From positions 26,470,069 to 26,534,068 of the forward strand of contig NC_133104.1 in assembly GCF_022965805.1 (NCBI RefSeq): a stretch of DNA of 64,000 nt, read 5' to 3'. Positions 14,524 through 25,547 of the stretch are shown in pieces. The position numbers were made by a program, and so were the translations under genes. This DNA comes from Primulina eburnea (taxonomy: Eukaryota > Streptophyta > Magnoliopsida > Lamiales > Gesneriaceae). Within the stretch, counting starts at the first letter, position 1; the number at the start of each line of letters is the position of its first letter. The notes beneath the pieces are model-generated. The model was not told where the DNA came from, searched no databases, and saw only the letters and a program-made list of their open reading frames with translations.

Positions 14524-17307
14524 TGAAACGATCCTCGCTTTTTAACTTTGAAGTTCTACTAATTTTTTTATCCATTAAGTCGAAAACCCACAATTAAAAT
14601 TAATTTAACATTTCCAAAAATAAAATAATTTAACAATTTAAATCTAAAGTGCATAGAATCCCTGAAATCGTCAATTACCAAAATTCGACATCTGGCGTTA
14701 ACATGATCAAAGTTAACTTCAAAATAAAGCATAAAATCTCTGATAAAATCATTAAGAAAAATCTTTTAACTTTGCCTATCAATCTAGTGCAGAAATAAAT
14801 GTGCCTCGAGAGTGTACTGACGTACTTGATCCACTCAGACGTCAGCGCCTCCCTCAATATCATCATCACCTGCAGCATTCTAACCTAGTGAGTCTAATGA
14901 CAAAGTACTTCCTAAATATGAGTAACAAATAATACATATACAAGAACATGCATTAATTCACACTTTTATTTAAAATAAATTTAGGTATAAATAAATCATG
15001 TATTGTAAATCATTTAATCGTAAAGCTTTGCATCCTTTATCATTTTGGATGAAGTTTGATCCTTGAAAGTGTCTAGCCTTTTATCCTCTGGTCGACTGAT
15101 CAGTCTTAGCTCATCATTGCGCATGGGTACATGCACAAGGCACCGTCGTAGAATATGGAAATATTATTGCCAGGCTCACTCTGGGGTCTTGTCCCGTAAA
15201 CGGGCTCCCTCTATGTCTTTTCCCTCACGATGTTCCCATAAAATTGTAAGTTCACCATTCTTTCTTAAAACGGATCCCCCACATATCCTCTATCCTTTTT
15301 GTTACAGTCAATTCACATCCTTAAAAATATTTTTCTTGTTTCTTTTATTTCATAAAATATAACGAATTTCAAAAAATAACATTTTTACAGTCAAAATTTT
15401 ACAGCTTTACAATAAATTATAAAATATCACATTTTCATCAAAATCATAATTTTATATCATTTATCATGCGTTATGACTGTTCGGAACGCTGTCAATCCTT
15501 TTCGTACTACCCAGGTGTAAAATGACTGTTTTGCCTCTAGTCGTAAAATTTCTCGGTTTTGGCTTTTTCTTACTTTTATTGACTCTAGACCATTCTAAAT
15601 AAATATTTAAGATTAAATTATATTTTTGATATTTTTATTTGATTTAAATTTGAGGATTCAATTTAATTCTTTAATTACTAATTCGTGAAGCTTTAATTCT
15701 CAAATTAATTCACACTTTAGTATTTTCTTTCCAAATTTTAAACATATACTTTTTATATCTAAAATACCCTCATGAACCATCAATCGACCCCCATGGACCA
15801 TGGTTCGAGCCTTTTTTTCTAGACCCTAAAATTTCAACCCTACCCTATTCCCTCGGGCCATCTTGTATTTTTCTCGAGCAACACTCGAGGCACCTTGAGC
15901 CATCACCTGACCAGACCTCCTAGGGACCCTACTGACCACTCCTTCCTCATAGAACCAGCTCCTACCCCATACCTTCAAATCCTGCACAATTCAAGAGCCG
16001 CGGCTGAGCCCTTAGGACTAGGACTCTTTTTTCTTTGAGTAGGATTACTCACATCGAACCACCACCGATCCCACACCCTCCTAACCATCACTAGACCATG
16101 CTACAACCCTTTCTTGCCAGCCCAAGCCAGCGTCAAGCCCCTGCAGCCGCATGCAGCATGCACGCGCGGGGAGTCCTTACTCCAAGTGATTCCTCCTAGG
16201 TTCTGATAAAAAATTCCTAGCCATGCTAGGACTCTTCCCTACACCACGTCTAGCCCAGCCGCTACCCCAACCCTAACTGAGCCATGCACGAAGCCAAGCT
16301 CATGGCCGAGCCACCTTCCCAAAGGTTTTGCTAGGAAACCCTAGGACTCACCTCCCTCGACCAAGCTTGATTTCCAGCCTTCGTTTTAATCCTTAACAAC
16401 TCTTTTCTCGTCCCTAAAACATCTCTTAATGGCAGCGTGTCCTTATGATTCATAGTGTTAAAGAAACAAGCGTAAAAACATCAAAAATTTGGAAAATAAT
16501 TGTCATATCGTTAAACCATAGAACAACAATACTTTTCATGCACAAATAATTAAAAATGCATATAATAGTTTGAATGACGCGTCAAAGGGATTAGAAAACG
16601 TGCCTTTGTTTTTTAAATGATCGAATCTACGATCGTCGGCGAGAGGCACGAAAAGGGACGAACGGGCGACAAAGAACCCTAGCTTTTCCTCCCCCTTATT
16701 TTTGAAATTTAGTGTGTGTTGTGTGTGCTGGTGTCGGCTGGTATGGGGTGAAAAAGCCCTATTTTTTTAATTTAATATAATTAATTTGCATGATAATAGG
16801 CTTATGTTTTGGGCCTTCAAGTATAGGAGCAATTGAGCCTACTCAAATAAGTTAAATTAGGCCGAATAAAACTTATTTAATTGAAAATTAAAAGTTTATA
16901 ATATTTATTTTTCAAAAATAATGCATTTGTTATTTTAAAAGTCCATTGTTTTCCCAAAACCGGCTTCCCAGATGAAATCGAACGCGTCTCATAAAATAAT
17001 TTGAAATCCATCATTTTTAGAAAAGTTTAATCATTTTTAATCCTATTAATAAGCCTTGAAAATATTTAATGAAAAATATTTATTTTTATCTCCGTCGTCC
17101 CCGGTCTCTTTCCCATCCTATTATCTAATATTCGGGAAAAATCTACAATATCTTGAAATCATGTCATATAATAATCTAATCATGCAAGCATACCTTTAAT
17201 CATATAATTTACATCAAGTAAACATTTAAAATTAATTATATAAACAATTATATAATTTAATTTATTTGCATGCATGTGGTTTACGTAGGTTAGTTTTAGA
17301 CGTTACA
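14524..17307 (-). mobile_element. 3' LTR of a minus-strand chromovirus (Gypsy-7)
   Basis: On the minus strand the repeat begins TGTAACGTC at 17307, directly after a PPT, and plausibly ends ...GATCGTTTCA at 14524 (2784 bp). The left limit is inferred from the TG...CA rule and from CACTAGGTTAGAATGCTGCAGG-like U5 sequence; the right limit is firm. The interior has a GC-richer stretch (15780-16400) with repeated GAGTCCTAG-type words, a layout also seen in the plus-strand LTR at 49669-51932. ORFs inside are not believed to be genes. Confidence 0.7.
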
Positions 17308-18253
17308 AATCCTACCCCCTTAAATAAAAATTTCGTCCTCGAAATTAAGACGTACCGAATAATTCGAGATATCGACTCCTTATCTCCGACTCCGTCTCCC
17401 AAGTGGCTTCTTCCTCTGAGTGATTTAGCCATTTGACTTTGGCCATCTTTACCACCTTATTTCGCAACCTTCTTTCTTGTCTCCCCAAGATTTGGATAGG
17501 CTTTTCCTCATATGAAATATTTGGTGTAAGTTGTAGTGGCTCAAAGTTCAGTACATGTGAAGGTTTTGACATGTACTTGCGAAACATCGATATGTGGAAG
17601 ACATTGTGAACTCCTGCAAGATTAGGTGGCAATGCCACTCGATATGCTAATGCTCCCACCTTTTTGAGTATCTCGAATGGTTGGACTAAGTTCGCATTTC
17701 TTGCCAAATCTCATAACACCCTTCATAGGTTCTATCTTCACGAATACATGATCACCAACTGCAAACTCGAGATCTCGTCTCCTTTGGTCCGCGTAGCTCT
17801 TCTGTCGACTTTGAGCATTTTTAATTATTTATCGGATCTTGGCTTCCATTTCTGCGGTGTGTTGAACTTTCTCGATTCCTAATGTAACTTTTTCTCCTAC
17901 CTCGTCTCAATGGATGGGTGATCTAAACTTTCTTCCGTAGTGTGCTTAATATGGAGCCATTCCTATAGATGATTGATAACTGTTATTGTAGGTGAACTCC
18001 ACTAGAGGTAGTTTCGATTCCGAACTCCCTTTGAAATCGATCACGCATGCTCAGAGTAGATCCTCTAATATCTTTATGACTCTCTCGGACTGACCATGGC
18101 CTCAGGATGAAATGCGGTACTGAATAGTAGTTTAGTACCAACCCTGCATGTAAACTCTTCCAAAATGATGAAGTGAAGCGTATGTCTCGGTCCGACACTA
18201 TATACACATGAATACCATGCAGTTTAACTATCTATCGAATATATAACTCTGTG
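17308..18253 (-). pseudogene. Gypsy-7 pol 3' relic (integrase end and chromodomain)
   Basis: The minus strand opens next to the LTR with a PPT (17308-17322), then encodes a chromovirus C-terminus (17345-17707), with HNVFHISMFRKY and the KPIQILGRQERRLRNK chromodomain entry ending ATWETESEIRSRYLELF. Further up, frame-broken integrase remains are visible, including SDRDIRFTSSFWKSL near 18180. Similarity stops near 18253, where plus-strand coding of another element begins, so RT, RNase H and gag are lost. Confidence 0.85.
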
Positions 18254-18358
18254 GAGGAGGCCACTTTGGAAGACGAAGCAGATATGATAAGTCGCTACTC
18301 AGACTTGTTTGGTAAGATTTAATTTTGAGGACGAAATTTATTTAAGTGGGGGAGGAAC
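18254..18358 (+). pseudogene. Chromovirus pol terminus and PPT (Gypsy-8)
   Basis: The plus strand reads the last residues of a chromodomain protein (EATLEDEADMISRYSDLFG, then stop), followed by the GAGGACGAAATTTA motif and the PPT AAGTGGGGGAGGAAC. The rest of the internal region is missing. It is joined directly to the oppositely oriented integrase of Gypsy-7. Confidence 0.8.
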
Positions 18359-19460
18359 TATAGAGCCCAAAATTAGTACACGTAAAACCCATGAATTTAT
18401 TTATTTAGTGATGTATGATTCATGATTTTTCCTTATTTTAAATTAATATGTTTATTTGACGCACGTTAAACATTTTCCGAAGTTTTAAGTTTTGAGGAGG
18501 GATCGGGAAAAGTGACCGGCGACGATTTGAGCCATTTGTAAAATGTGGTATTTTATTTCAAGTCAAGAAAATTGTTATTTTAAATGATTTATGAATTTTT
18601 AGCATTTTTAAAGCCTAATTAAATTTATTGAGAAATTTGTTTAGTTGGGGATTTTGAACTTTAAAAATTTGAGACTTGTGTATTTCATTAAAATGGGGTA
18701 TTAGCATTCTAACTATTATGTAAGTGGTTATTATTTATTTAATTAACCCAATTAGCCCCAATTAACCCTAATTAGTCACACACACAAACGTTACACACAC
18801 TCACACACACTTAAATGTTTTTTCGCACACCATCACCATACACAATTCACACACAATTTGCCTTCATTTTTTAAGGAGATATCCAGGATTCTAGGTGTTC
18901 TTTCAGCAGCCACAACCCTTTCCCTTCCACAAGAATTTTCCAGCACTCCATCAATCATTTTTCTTCAAGAAAACGTGCCACAAGTAATCCCGGATCGACC
19001 CTCACGTATCTTCGCTTCGGTAACATTGTGTTGTGAGTTTAAAATCATCAAAGGCATGTATATTCTTTTGTTTTTGCATCGATCTTGTCGCTGGAGGTGC
19101 TGAGGACTGAGTGGACAGAGCTGGGAGTGCACGGGAAACTCGAGGACCTTGTATTTTTCCGCACATTATATGATTTTAGAAAGTTATGGTTAAAAAGCTT
19201 TTCAAAAAATTCTTGCTTTTTATACTTTCAGGATTGATAGATTTTTATTAATTTGTTGATAATTTATTTTTAAACAGAAAACATTTTCGTTGGTCACATT
19301 TTAAAGATTTGAACTGCAATCGATTTTATACACAGGTTGGAATTATTTTATTGCATGGTATGAATTGTATGTATATATATATATATGTGTTTTTATTTTT
19401 GGCCAAGGCTTGTTTTATAAAAAAAATAATAGTAGTAGTACTTTAGTAGTAGACGTTTCA
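18359..19460 (+). mobile_element. 3' LTR of Gypsy-8
   Basis: The sequence after the PPT starts TATAGAGCCC, probably a mutated TG start. The right end is placed at ...GACGTTTCA (19460), the terminus type used by related chromoviruses; this limit is inferred. It contains a CA-rich stretch (18775-18860), as in other chromovirus LTRs. Confidence 0.55.
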
Positions 19461-20006
19461 GGTTAAGTCTTTAAGGAGTTAGCGAGAATTAAATAATTAA
19501 TATGTTGTTAAATTTAATAGAATGATATAATAGACAATAGGGTTAGGATTTTGGGATGTGTTTCCAATAACAGAGAAGATAAAATTGGTTTCATTAAGAA
19601 TGGGCTGAGTAAGAAGTCTTTAGATAACATCTTATTGACTCTTGAGACGCATCTAATGGATATGTGCATATTGAACTTCTCCGTTTATGGAAACAATTCC
19701 AAGATGAGCGTCATAGTCTTGGGAATCCGACTAAAAAAGACCATGTTTGCCAATTTATAAGAAAATTGGATGAGAAGCATATCCTCGACTCATAGAAGGC
19801 GTTGAAGCCGTTTCTGGCCGTAAAACCAGAGGAAAATTGTGAGCCACAATCACACTACTTTTTATATGCATGTGTGTCATTATTGTTTTTACTATTTATT
19901 CTGTTTACAGCTGTGACCCATAGTTTTATCATGATAACATATTACCCCTATAAAATCTCTCATCTTTCTCTCTATTTCGCAGACAAAAAAAAAAAAAAGT
20001 AAAAAC
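19461..20006 (+). other. Spacer with a possible short coding relic (19646-19795)
   Basis: A 49-codon open stretch reads as plausible protein (GYVHIELLRLWKQFQDERHS near its start), ending in a stop at 19793-19795; I do not recognise the family. It is followed by a T-rich stretch ending TATTTCGCAG (about 19971-19981), which resembles a plant 3' splice site, and then a poly-A tract just before the LOG ATG. The sequence does not show whether these belong to one captured transcript. Confidence 0.3.
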
Positions 20007-20644
20007 ATGGCTGGATCCTCTGCACAATCATTGAAAAATATTTGTGTATTTTCTGGGTCTAGTCCTGGAAAAAATGAAGTGTTTGTAGAAGCAGCGAATA
20101 ATCTTGGAAAGATATTGGCTGAGAGAAAATTCACTTGGTATATGGGGGAGGTAATATTGGGTTAATGAGATCTGTTTCAACATCTGCTCATCTTGGAGGT
20201 AGTCAGGTTTTGGGTATTATTCCTACAGCTTTAGCTGAAGGAAATATTACAGGTGTTACGATTGGGGAGGAATTAAAAGTTTTTTCTATGTATGAAAGAA
20301 TCACTCAAATGTTTGAAAATTCTGATGCTTTTATCGCACTACTAGGTGGTTTTGGTACATTAGAAGAAATTTTTCACACTGTTTCTTGGGCACAACTTAA
20401 TATCCATAATAAACATGTAGGCTTGTTGAATATCAATAATTATTATGACAGTTTGTTGACATTTCTTGACAAAGCTGTGGAACAGAATTTCTTTTGAGAA
20501 AATTCACGACGGATGCTCATCTGTGCTTTGACTGCCGACCAATTAATTGATGATTTGGAAGCTTTTGTTTATAAACCTGATCCGATGATAACAAAGATCA
20601 ATTGGTCGCAATCAAGCAGTAAGAAAAGGAAGTTGGATCATTGA
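20007..20644 (+). pseudogene. Intronless LOG-family pseudogene (cytokinin riboside 5'-monophosphate phosphoribohydrolase)
   Basis: LOG enzymes release active cytokinin bases from their nucleotides in the cytosol. Starting at the ATG at 20007, the translation shows the family N-terminus (ICVFSGSSPGKNEVF), then after a one-base deletion near 20133 the YGGGNIGLM nucleotide-binding block, LGIIP, the conserved Arg in MYERITQM, and the signature GGFGTLEEIF. The Pro that normally opens PGGxGT is Leu. An in-frame TGA at 20495 interrupts the frame, but the same frame continues through ALTADQLIDDLEAF to a natural-looking stop at 20642-20644. About 212 codons is a normal LOG length. Plant LOG genes usually have several introns; none remain, so this looks like a retrocopy. 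It ends about 110 bp before retrotransposon 3' sequence, so it may have been captured by that element. Two lesions make it non-functional. Confidence 0.88.
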
Positions 20645-21887
20645 TTCAAAAGTCGTGGATTGGTTTTCGTTTATTTCAGTTTGTTATCTTCAATAAATTC
20701 CAGGTGATATCTCTTTCATTATGTACTCTTTATTAATAGTTATTTTTACATTAGGGACAATGTCATATTCTGATTGGGGGGAGAACAAACTTATAGAAAA
20801 AAAATTAAAATTTTTTTTAAAAAAATATAAATATATATTATTTTATTATAAAATCATGTTTATTGCTTGTATCTTTGTAATTTTTGCAAAAATATCATAC
20901 ATTACATATTTGAAAGGTTTAAATTAGAAAATGTATTAATCTATCTAAGGATGTTTAATTTTTATTTGAAAAAAAAAGTCAATTTTAATATTCTGATCAA
21001 TATAAAAATATGATTTTGAAATCTTTTTGAGTGATTAACCATTGTGATAAAATCAAGTATTAAAGTATATGGCCCAAGATATACCTTATAAGAGTGCCTA
21101 AAATTTTAAACTCACACATATTTTGTGAGTGAGTGGAGAGGACTGAGAAAACAGCTTTCAGCCTTTATTGATCATGAGAGAGACTATCTATTGTTTAGAT
21201 CTTGAGTTCTTATTTTGAAAAAAAAAAATTTGATATTTCCTGAAAAAAAAGAAAAATACAAAAAGAAAGATATTGAACATCTATGTAATTTTTAAGTTAT
21301 ATGCTACGACCCATATATCTCTCATAAAAAAAATAAAAAAAAAAAAGAAAGAGAGAAATTTATTGTACAAATTAAATAAATATGTGGTCAAGAAGCATGA
21401 ACTTAGTCTGATTCCATGATGTTATGGAAAAAAAAAAGAAAAAATATATCAGGAAAAAAATATATAATAAGAACAACTAGATTTTGAATCAATGGATTTT
21501 CTATCTTTTGATTAGTTTGGCTCGTTTGTCTGTCTGCATTCTGTAAACCATTTTTCTGAGCATTTATCTGTTTTCCAACTCCATGAGAGAAATCATTGCC
21601 ATAAATTGAAACATTTATTAACCTGTGAGGATATGGAGTTGAGACTCTTACTAGGAATTTCTGAAGGCCGTGTACATTTTAACTACCTGAAATAAGCTTT
21701 GAATTGATCATCTCAAATTATTTCATAAATTATAAATATGATGATCTTGATATAACTTTAACAGTTTTCAAATTTAATTTAAACACTTAGATAGTTCTGA
21801 TAGCATTTCTATTTAAATTAATCAATATGTTTTGTATTGCTATTAACACTTAAGTTGCTAGGGACTAGCAATAAGCTGGTTGGGAGG
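20645..21887 (+). other. Retrotransposon 3' untranslated region, Tat/Athila style, with PPT
   Basis: An AT-rich, non-coding stretch. At 20752-20783 it carries an AGGGACAATGTC...GGGGGGAG motif of the sort that follows pol in Tat/Athila-type gypsy elements. At about 21858-21887 a second block (CTAGGGACTAGCAATAAGC then TTGGGAGG) directly precedes a TG terminus and would be the PPT. Long A-rich runs (20800-20830, 21215-21350, 21425-21460) are present. The lineage assignment rests on remembered motif style and needs a search. Confidence 0.5.
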
Positions 21888-22448
21888 TGTGATAAACATA
21901 AAAATTGTACATTAATTAAATGTTTTATAATATAAATATAGAGTTTTTGTTTTATTAAATGTTTAAATATTATATGTTTTATAATAAATTGTATAAAATA
22001 TAAGTTGTTGTGTAATTATAAGTTTTTACTATTTTTACAGGTTCGATAAAAGAAGAATAACCTTGGCGTTGCAAATGTAATTAAGATGATTCTTGGACCT
22101 GTAGAAAGTTGATGATAATATCTACAATATTGATACAAGCATGAGATAAAAATCCTCTCACAATTGGGATCAAATTAAGCAACAAATAAAGTTACCAAAA
22201 GAGTGGCAGTTTTACCATGCTCTAGTATTTTGACCATATCTCTCAAATTACTAGGTCAAATGGTTTGAAAAAAATACCACAACTAGACAACTCAATTATC
22301 CACAAGTTTTTTTTTATGTGAAGAAGCAAATTCGGAGAAGAAGATTTTCAAAAGTGATGTGTAATATAATATAATATCTTGGAACACCAATGAAGACTTA
22401 TGTGTACAAAAATAATATTTTATTTGTGGTTGTCTCCTCAAATTTGGC

Positions 22449-22460
22449 TATAAATAGGGG
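22449..22460 (+). promoter_or_regulatory. TATA box in the putative LTR
   Basis: CTATAAATAGGG matches the plant TATA consensus and lies about 560 bp into the putative LTR. Confidence 0.6.
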
Positions 22461-22802
22461 TGCATTGTAATGTATTGAAATATCCCTCATTCTATGAACA
22501 AACCTTTGAGTTCATAATATTTCTCTCTATATTTTTCCTTTATTTCTTTATTTAAATATAATTAGTATGATAATTTCATATTCAAAGGTTTACACTTTGA
22601 ATAATGAATAGCTAACTTCCTAAAGTTGAGATGAAAATGTGAAACTCTTGGCATGATAATAAGGTTACTAAAGGGTAAGAATCTATGTTTAATATTATTT
22701 AATCATTATTTATTGTTTATGTTATATTTATTTCTTTAAGTATTTTTATTCCCTAATTATAAGTGGGAGTTTTAATTTATTGTTATTATATGTTACACTA
22801 AA

Positions 22803-23075
22803 TTCTTGGAACCATTTAAATGTTAGTTTGGTATTACCAACCATTTAAAGTGGATGTCTTGATTTATTATATATGAATATATTATAATATTAATTTCTTG
22901 GTACCATTTAAATGTTAGTTTGGTTTTACCAACCATTTAAAGTGGGAATCTTTATTTACTATTTATAAATATATCATAATAATAATTTATTAGTACCATT
23001 TAAATGTTAGTTTGGTTTTACCAACTATTTAAAGTGGGAACCTTGATTTAGTGTTTATAAATATATATAGCACAA
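22803..23075. repeat. Three tandem units of about 91 bp
   Basis: The block CCATTTAAATGTTAGTTTGG followed by TTTACCAAC and ATTTAAAGTGG recurs three times, with units starting near 22803, 22895 and 22986. Each unit contains CCATTTAAA-type words and a run of TTTATA(A/T)ATAT. They lie downstream of the TATA box, so they would be transcribed as part of R/U5. Confidence 0.85.
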
Positions 23076-23441
23076 TAAATACTTGTCCACATTTATAAGT
23101 TTTGGTATATATTATATACTTATGAGATAATAATATATAACATAATATAAATGTGATTATTTAATATATTGGAACCATTTTATTAAGTGGATTTCAATAT
23201 TTTTCGTTAATGTTAACTACTTAATCTCAACTACTTAAATTTAAATTTGAAACAATTAAATTTACCCATTAAAGATTCAAACCATTAAAATTAAAAAGAA
23301 AAAAAAACAAAACAAAACAAAAAGACATTGTAGTGGACTTGTAATTACCTTAGCTTCCCTGTTGATACGATATCGAACTCACTGAATTATACTACTTGTG
23401 GACAACCTGCTCTTGGGAGTGCAACAAACAGAGTCGCCACA

Positions 23442-25533
23442 TTACGCGGAGATAGTCCTTCTTGTAAATCCTACGAACGGCTCTTCTCCTTTATCGTCTA
23501 ATTGGGTCCACGATCAGAAACTGAATTCTTTGTTTGGATTGCACTAGTAATACCAAACAATTCTTGCGTTGAGATTGTAATCTCCGAATTTCCAAAAGAC
23601 GGAGAAGGTGCGACGATGGGAGAAAAACATAAACCAACAAACTTTTTCCCTTTTGTTTTCTTTGGTGGCCGTGTGTTTTTCTTTAAAGGGAGGAGAGTTT
23701 TTCTTTTCTTTTGTGTGCAAAACTAGGTTAGGTTTATTATGAGTCCTAGTAGTGTATATATAGAGTGAAACTCCTAAACCACAAGGACTCTAATAATTTC
23801 ATTATATTTAAACTCCCATATATTTTATATATGATGTATTTATTAACCTTTAATAATACATGACATAATAATATCATATACACATATTTTATATCACCAT
23901 ATAAAATATATACATGTATATTAAATTAAATAACTATTATTTAATTTATAAACTAACTCCTTAGTTAATTTAATTCTAGACTTCTATAGAATATTTATGG
24001 GAATTTGTGCATGTTAGTAGTCACTACTACTATCACAATCATTTAATTAGTAAATTCTAAATTTACTAAATAAATGATTCCGAACTCATTATAACCCCGA
24101 TCGACGATCCGAAAGCGCCGATATACCAAGGTTACAAATCTTGTTCATATAATGAAATTTGAAAATTTCGAATATCAAAATTTTCATTTACCAAATTTAG
24201 AACTTACCATATATGACAGTTACCATATTTGGCAGCTGCCAGTTTTAGTGAACTCTTTCACAAAACAGGAAGTTCTACTCTCCTTCCTTATTTAGCAATC
24301 ATGCTAACTTTCATTTCTTCCATCCTAAGGAATCAGCTCATAAACTCCTTTATAAGCTTCCTGTTTGATCTCCCTCAACTACAGTCGCCAAATTCCAACT
24401 CCTTGAAATTTGACTATCTCAACGGGAACACAGAATCCGATACTTGTGTGACCCTCAATGGTTCAGGGATACAGCTAGCCGTGGGTTCACATCTCCATGT
24501 GATTCAGAATAACGTTTATTCTTATTCGGGTTTACCCTAGTTAACCCCATTCTTTTCATCAACTCCTTGATCAAGAATGTCAGAACTCATTTCTGATTAC
24601 ACCCATCGGATCATGGTAAGAGTGTCTAGTAGCATCGCCCCATGATCCCCTAGGTATCTCTGATAGTGCCTGCAAGAACCTTTAGTCATGGTTAGCATAC
24701 AGTACGGTCCCTTCAACACATATATCCCGGTCGAATCTGCAACCATTGGTATATCGAGAGCTGCATATGAATTCGACAACGATGTAATTTATCTTTGAGT
24801 AATAGTGTCATGGTACACGCAACTGAGGAAACACCTTTCCAAACTGCACATGTCTTACTCCGGCCAGAGATTCCTTGCACTATTGACTCATCAGACCACA
24901 TAGGATATCTTTACCCGTAGGTAAACGGTGAATCCCCGACTACAATGTATTTGCTCCTATGTATTTCGAAACTACACCCAACCTCGCCATCTAATGACCC
25001 TCGATGGAGTCGGTAAACAGATCAAAGTGCATGCTAGTACGCATAGCCCTTACATTGTCCCGGGTCAAAGGACTAATGGGTACAACCATAACTGCGGACT
25101 ATTCCACTCGATAAGTGAGAACCACTTGGACAGTCCGAGGGAGGGTTGTTCAGTGCATCATCAAATGATCACCCATCTGTGTGAATGGACATCTCTATGC
25201 CCTTACCAATGAAACATGGTGTTTACTCCACAGATGCTAGTCTCGAGCTCGAGCGACCTTTATCCTTGTTTTAGTCGCATAAATCGACTAGGAACCTGTT
25301 TAGAATATACGGTACGCTTCCTAATGAGTTTCATGATCTTACGTGGGGACGCAGACCTCATGGTACCTATTGTATATTCAAGGACTTTATCTATGCAGCT
25401 TGCATGGGTATACAGATAAAGTATAATGCCATAATCGAATAAAATCGTAAAATATTATTAAAATAAAGATTGTTTACATCAGAGTCAATAAAACCGGAGC
25501 CACATGTTGGCTTGTCGGGCACCTACTCTAACA
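23442..25533 (-). mobile_element. Copia-A 3' LTR (outer end truncated)
   Basis: On the minus strand it begins TGTTAGAGTAGGTGCCCGACAAG at 25533, next to the PPT. It is nearly identical to the right-hand LTR (39112-39986 plus 47801-49157). Matching stops at TTACGCGGAGATAG (23442), so about 146 bp of terminal sequence present at 39112-39257 is missing. The minus-strand TATA (TCTATATATACAC) is at 23752-23765. The ORFs within (24229-24540, 24928-25212 and others) recur in the other LTR copy but show no domains and are treated as non-coding. Confidence 0.9.
23752..23765 (-). promoter_or_regulatory. TATA box of Copia-A 3' LTR
   Basis: CTCTATATATACAC on the minus strand lies about 1770 bp into the LTR and is conserved at 39568-39581 in the partner LTR. 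Confidence 0.55.
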
Positions 25534-25547
25534 ATCTCCCACTTGCC
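25534..25547 (-). other. Polypurine tract of Copia-A
   Basis: The minus strand reads GGGCAAGTGGGAGAT immediately before the LTR start TGTTAGAG. Confidence 0.7.

Larger units (their letters stand above)
21888..23426 (+). mobile_element. Putative LTR of a Tat/Athila-like element
   Basis: It starts TGTGATAAACATA after the purine-rich block and is taken to end ...GAGTGCAACA (1539 bp). Support comes from a TATA box at 22449, a downstream transcript-end-like region (CCCTCATTCTATGAAC near 22485) and the GATACGATATCG...ACTACTTGTGGACAA sequence near the end, typical of such LTRs. No partner LTR was found. Only about 15 bp separate its end from the truncated Copia-A LTR. Confidence 0.5.

Noticed and set aside
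23427..23440. A GTGGCGACTCTGTT-type primer-binding site on the minus strand
   Set aside because: It resembles PBS words of some Tat-type elements, but its orientation does not fit the plus-strand LTR to its left, and the Copia to its right has its own initiator tRNA-Met PBS.
24229..25419. Small ORFs (103, 94 and 67 codons) repeated at 47859-49048
   Set aside because: They are conserved only because the two LTRs are copies of each other. They lie antisense to the element and have no domains.
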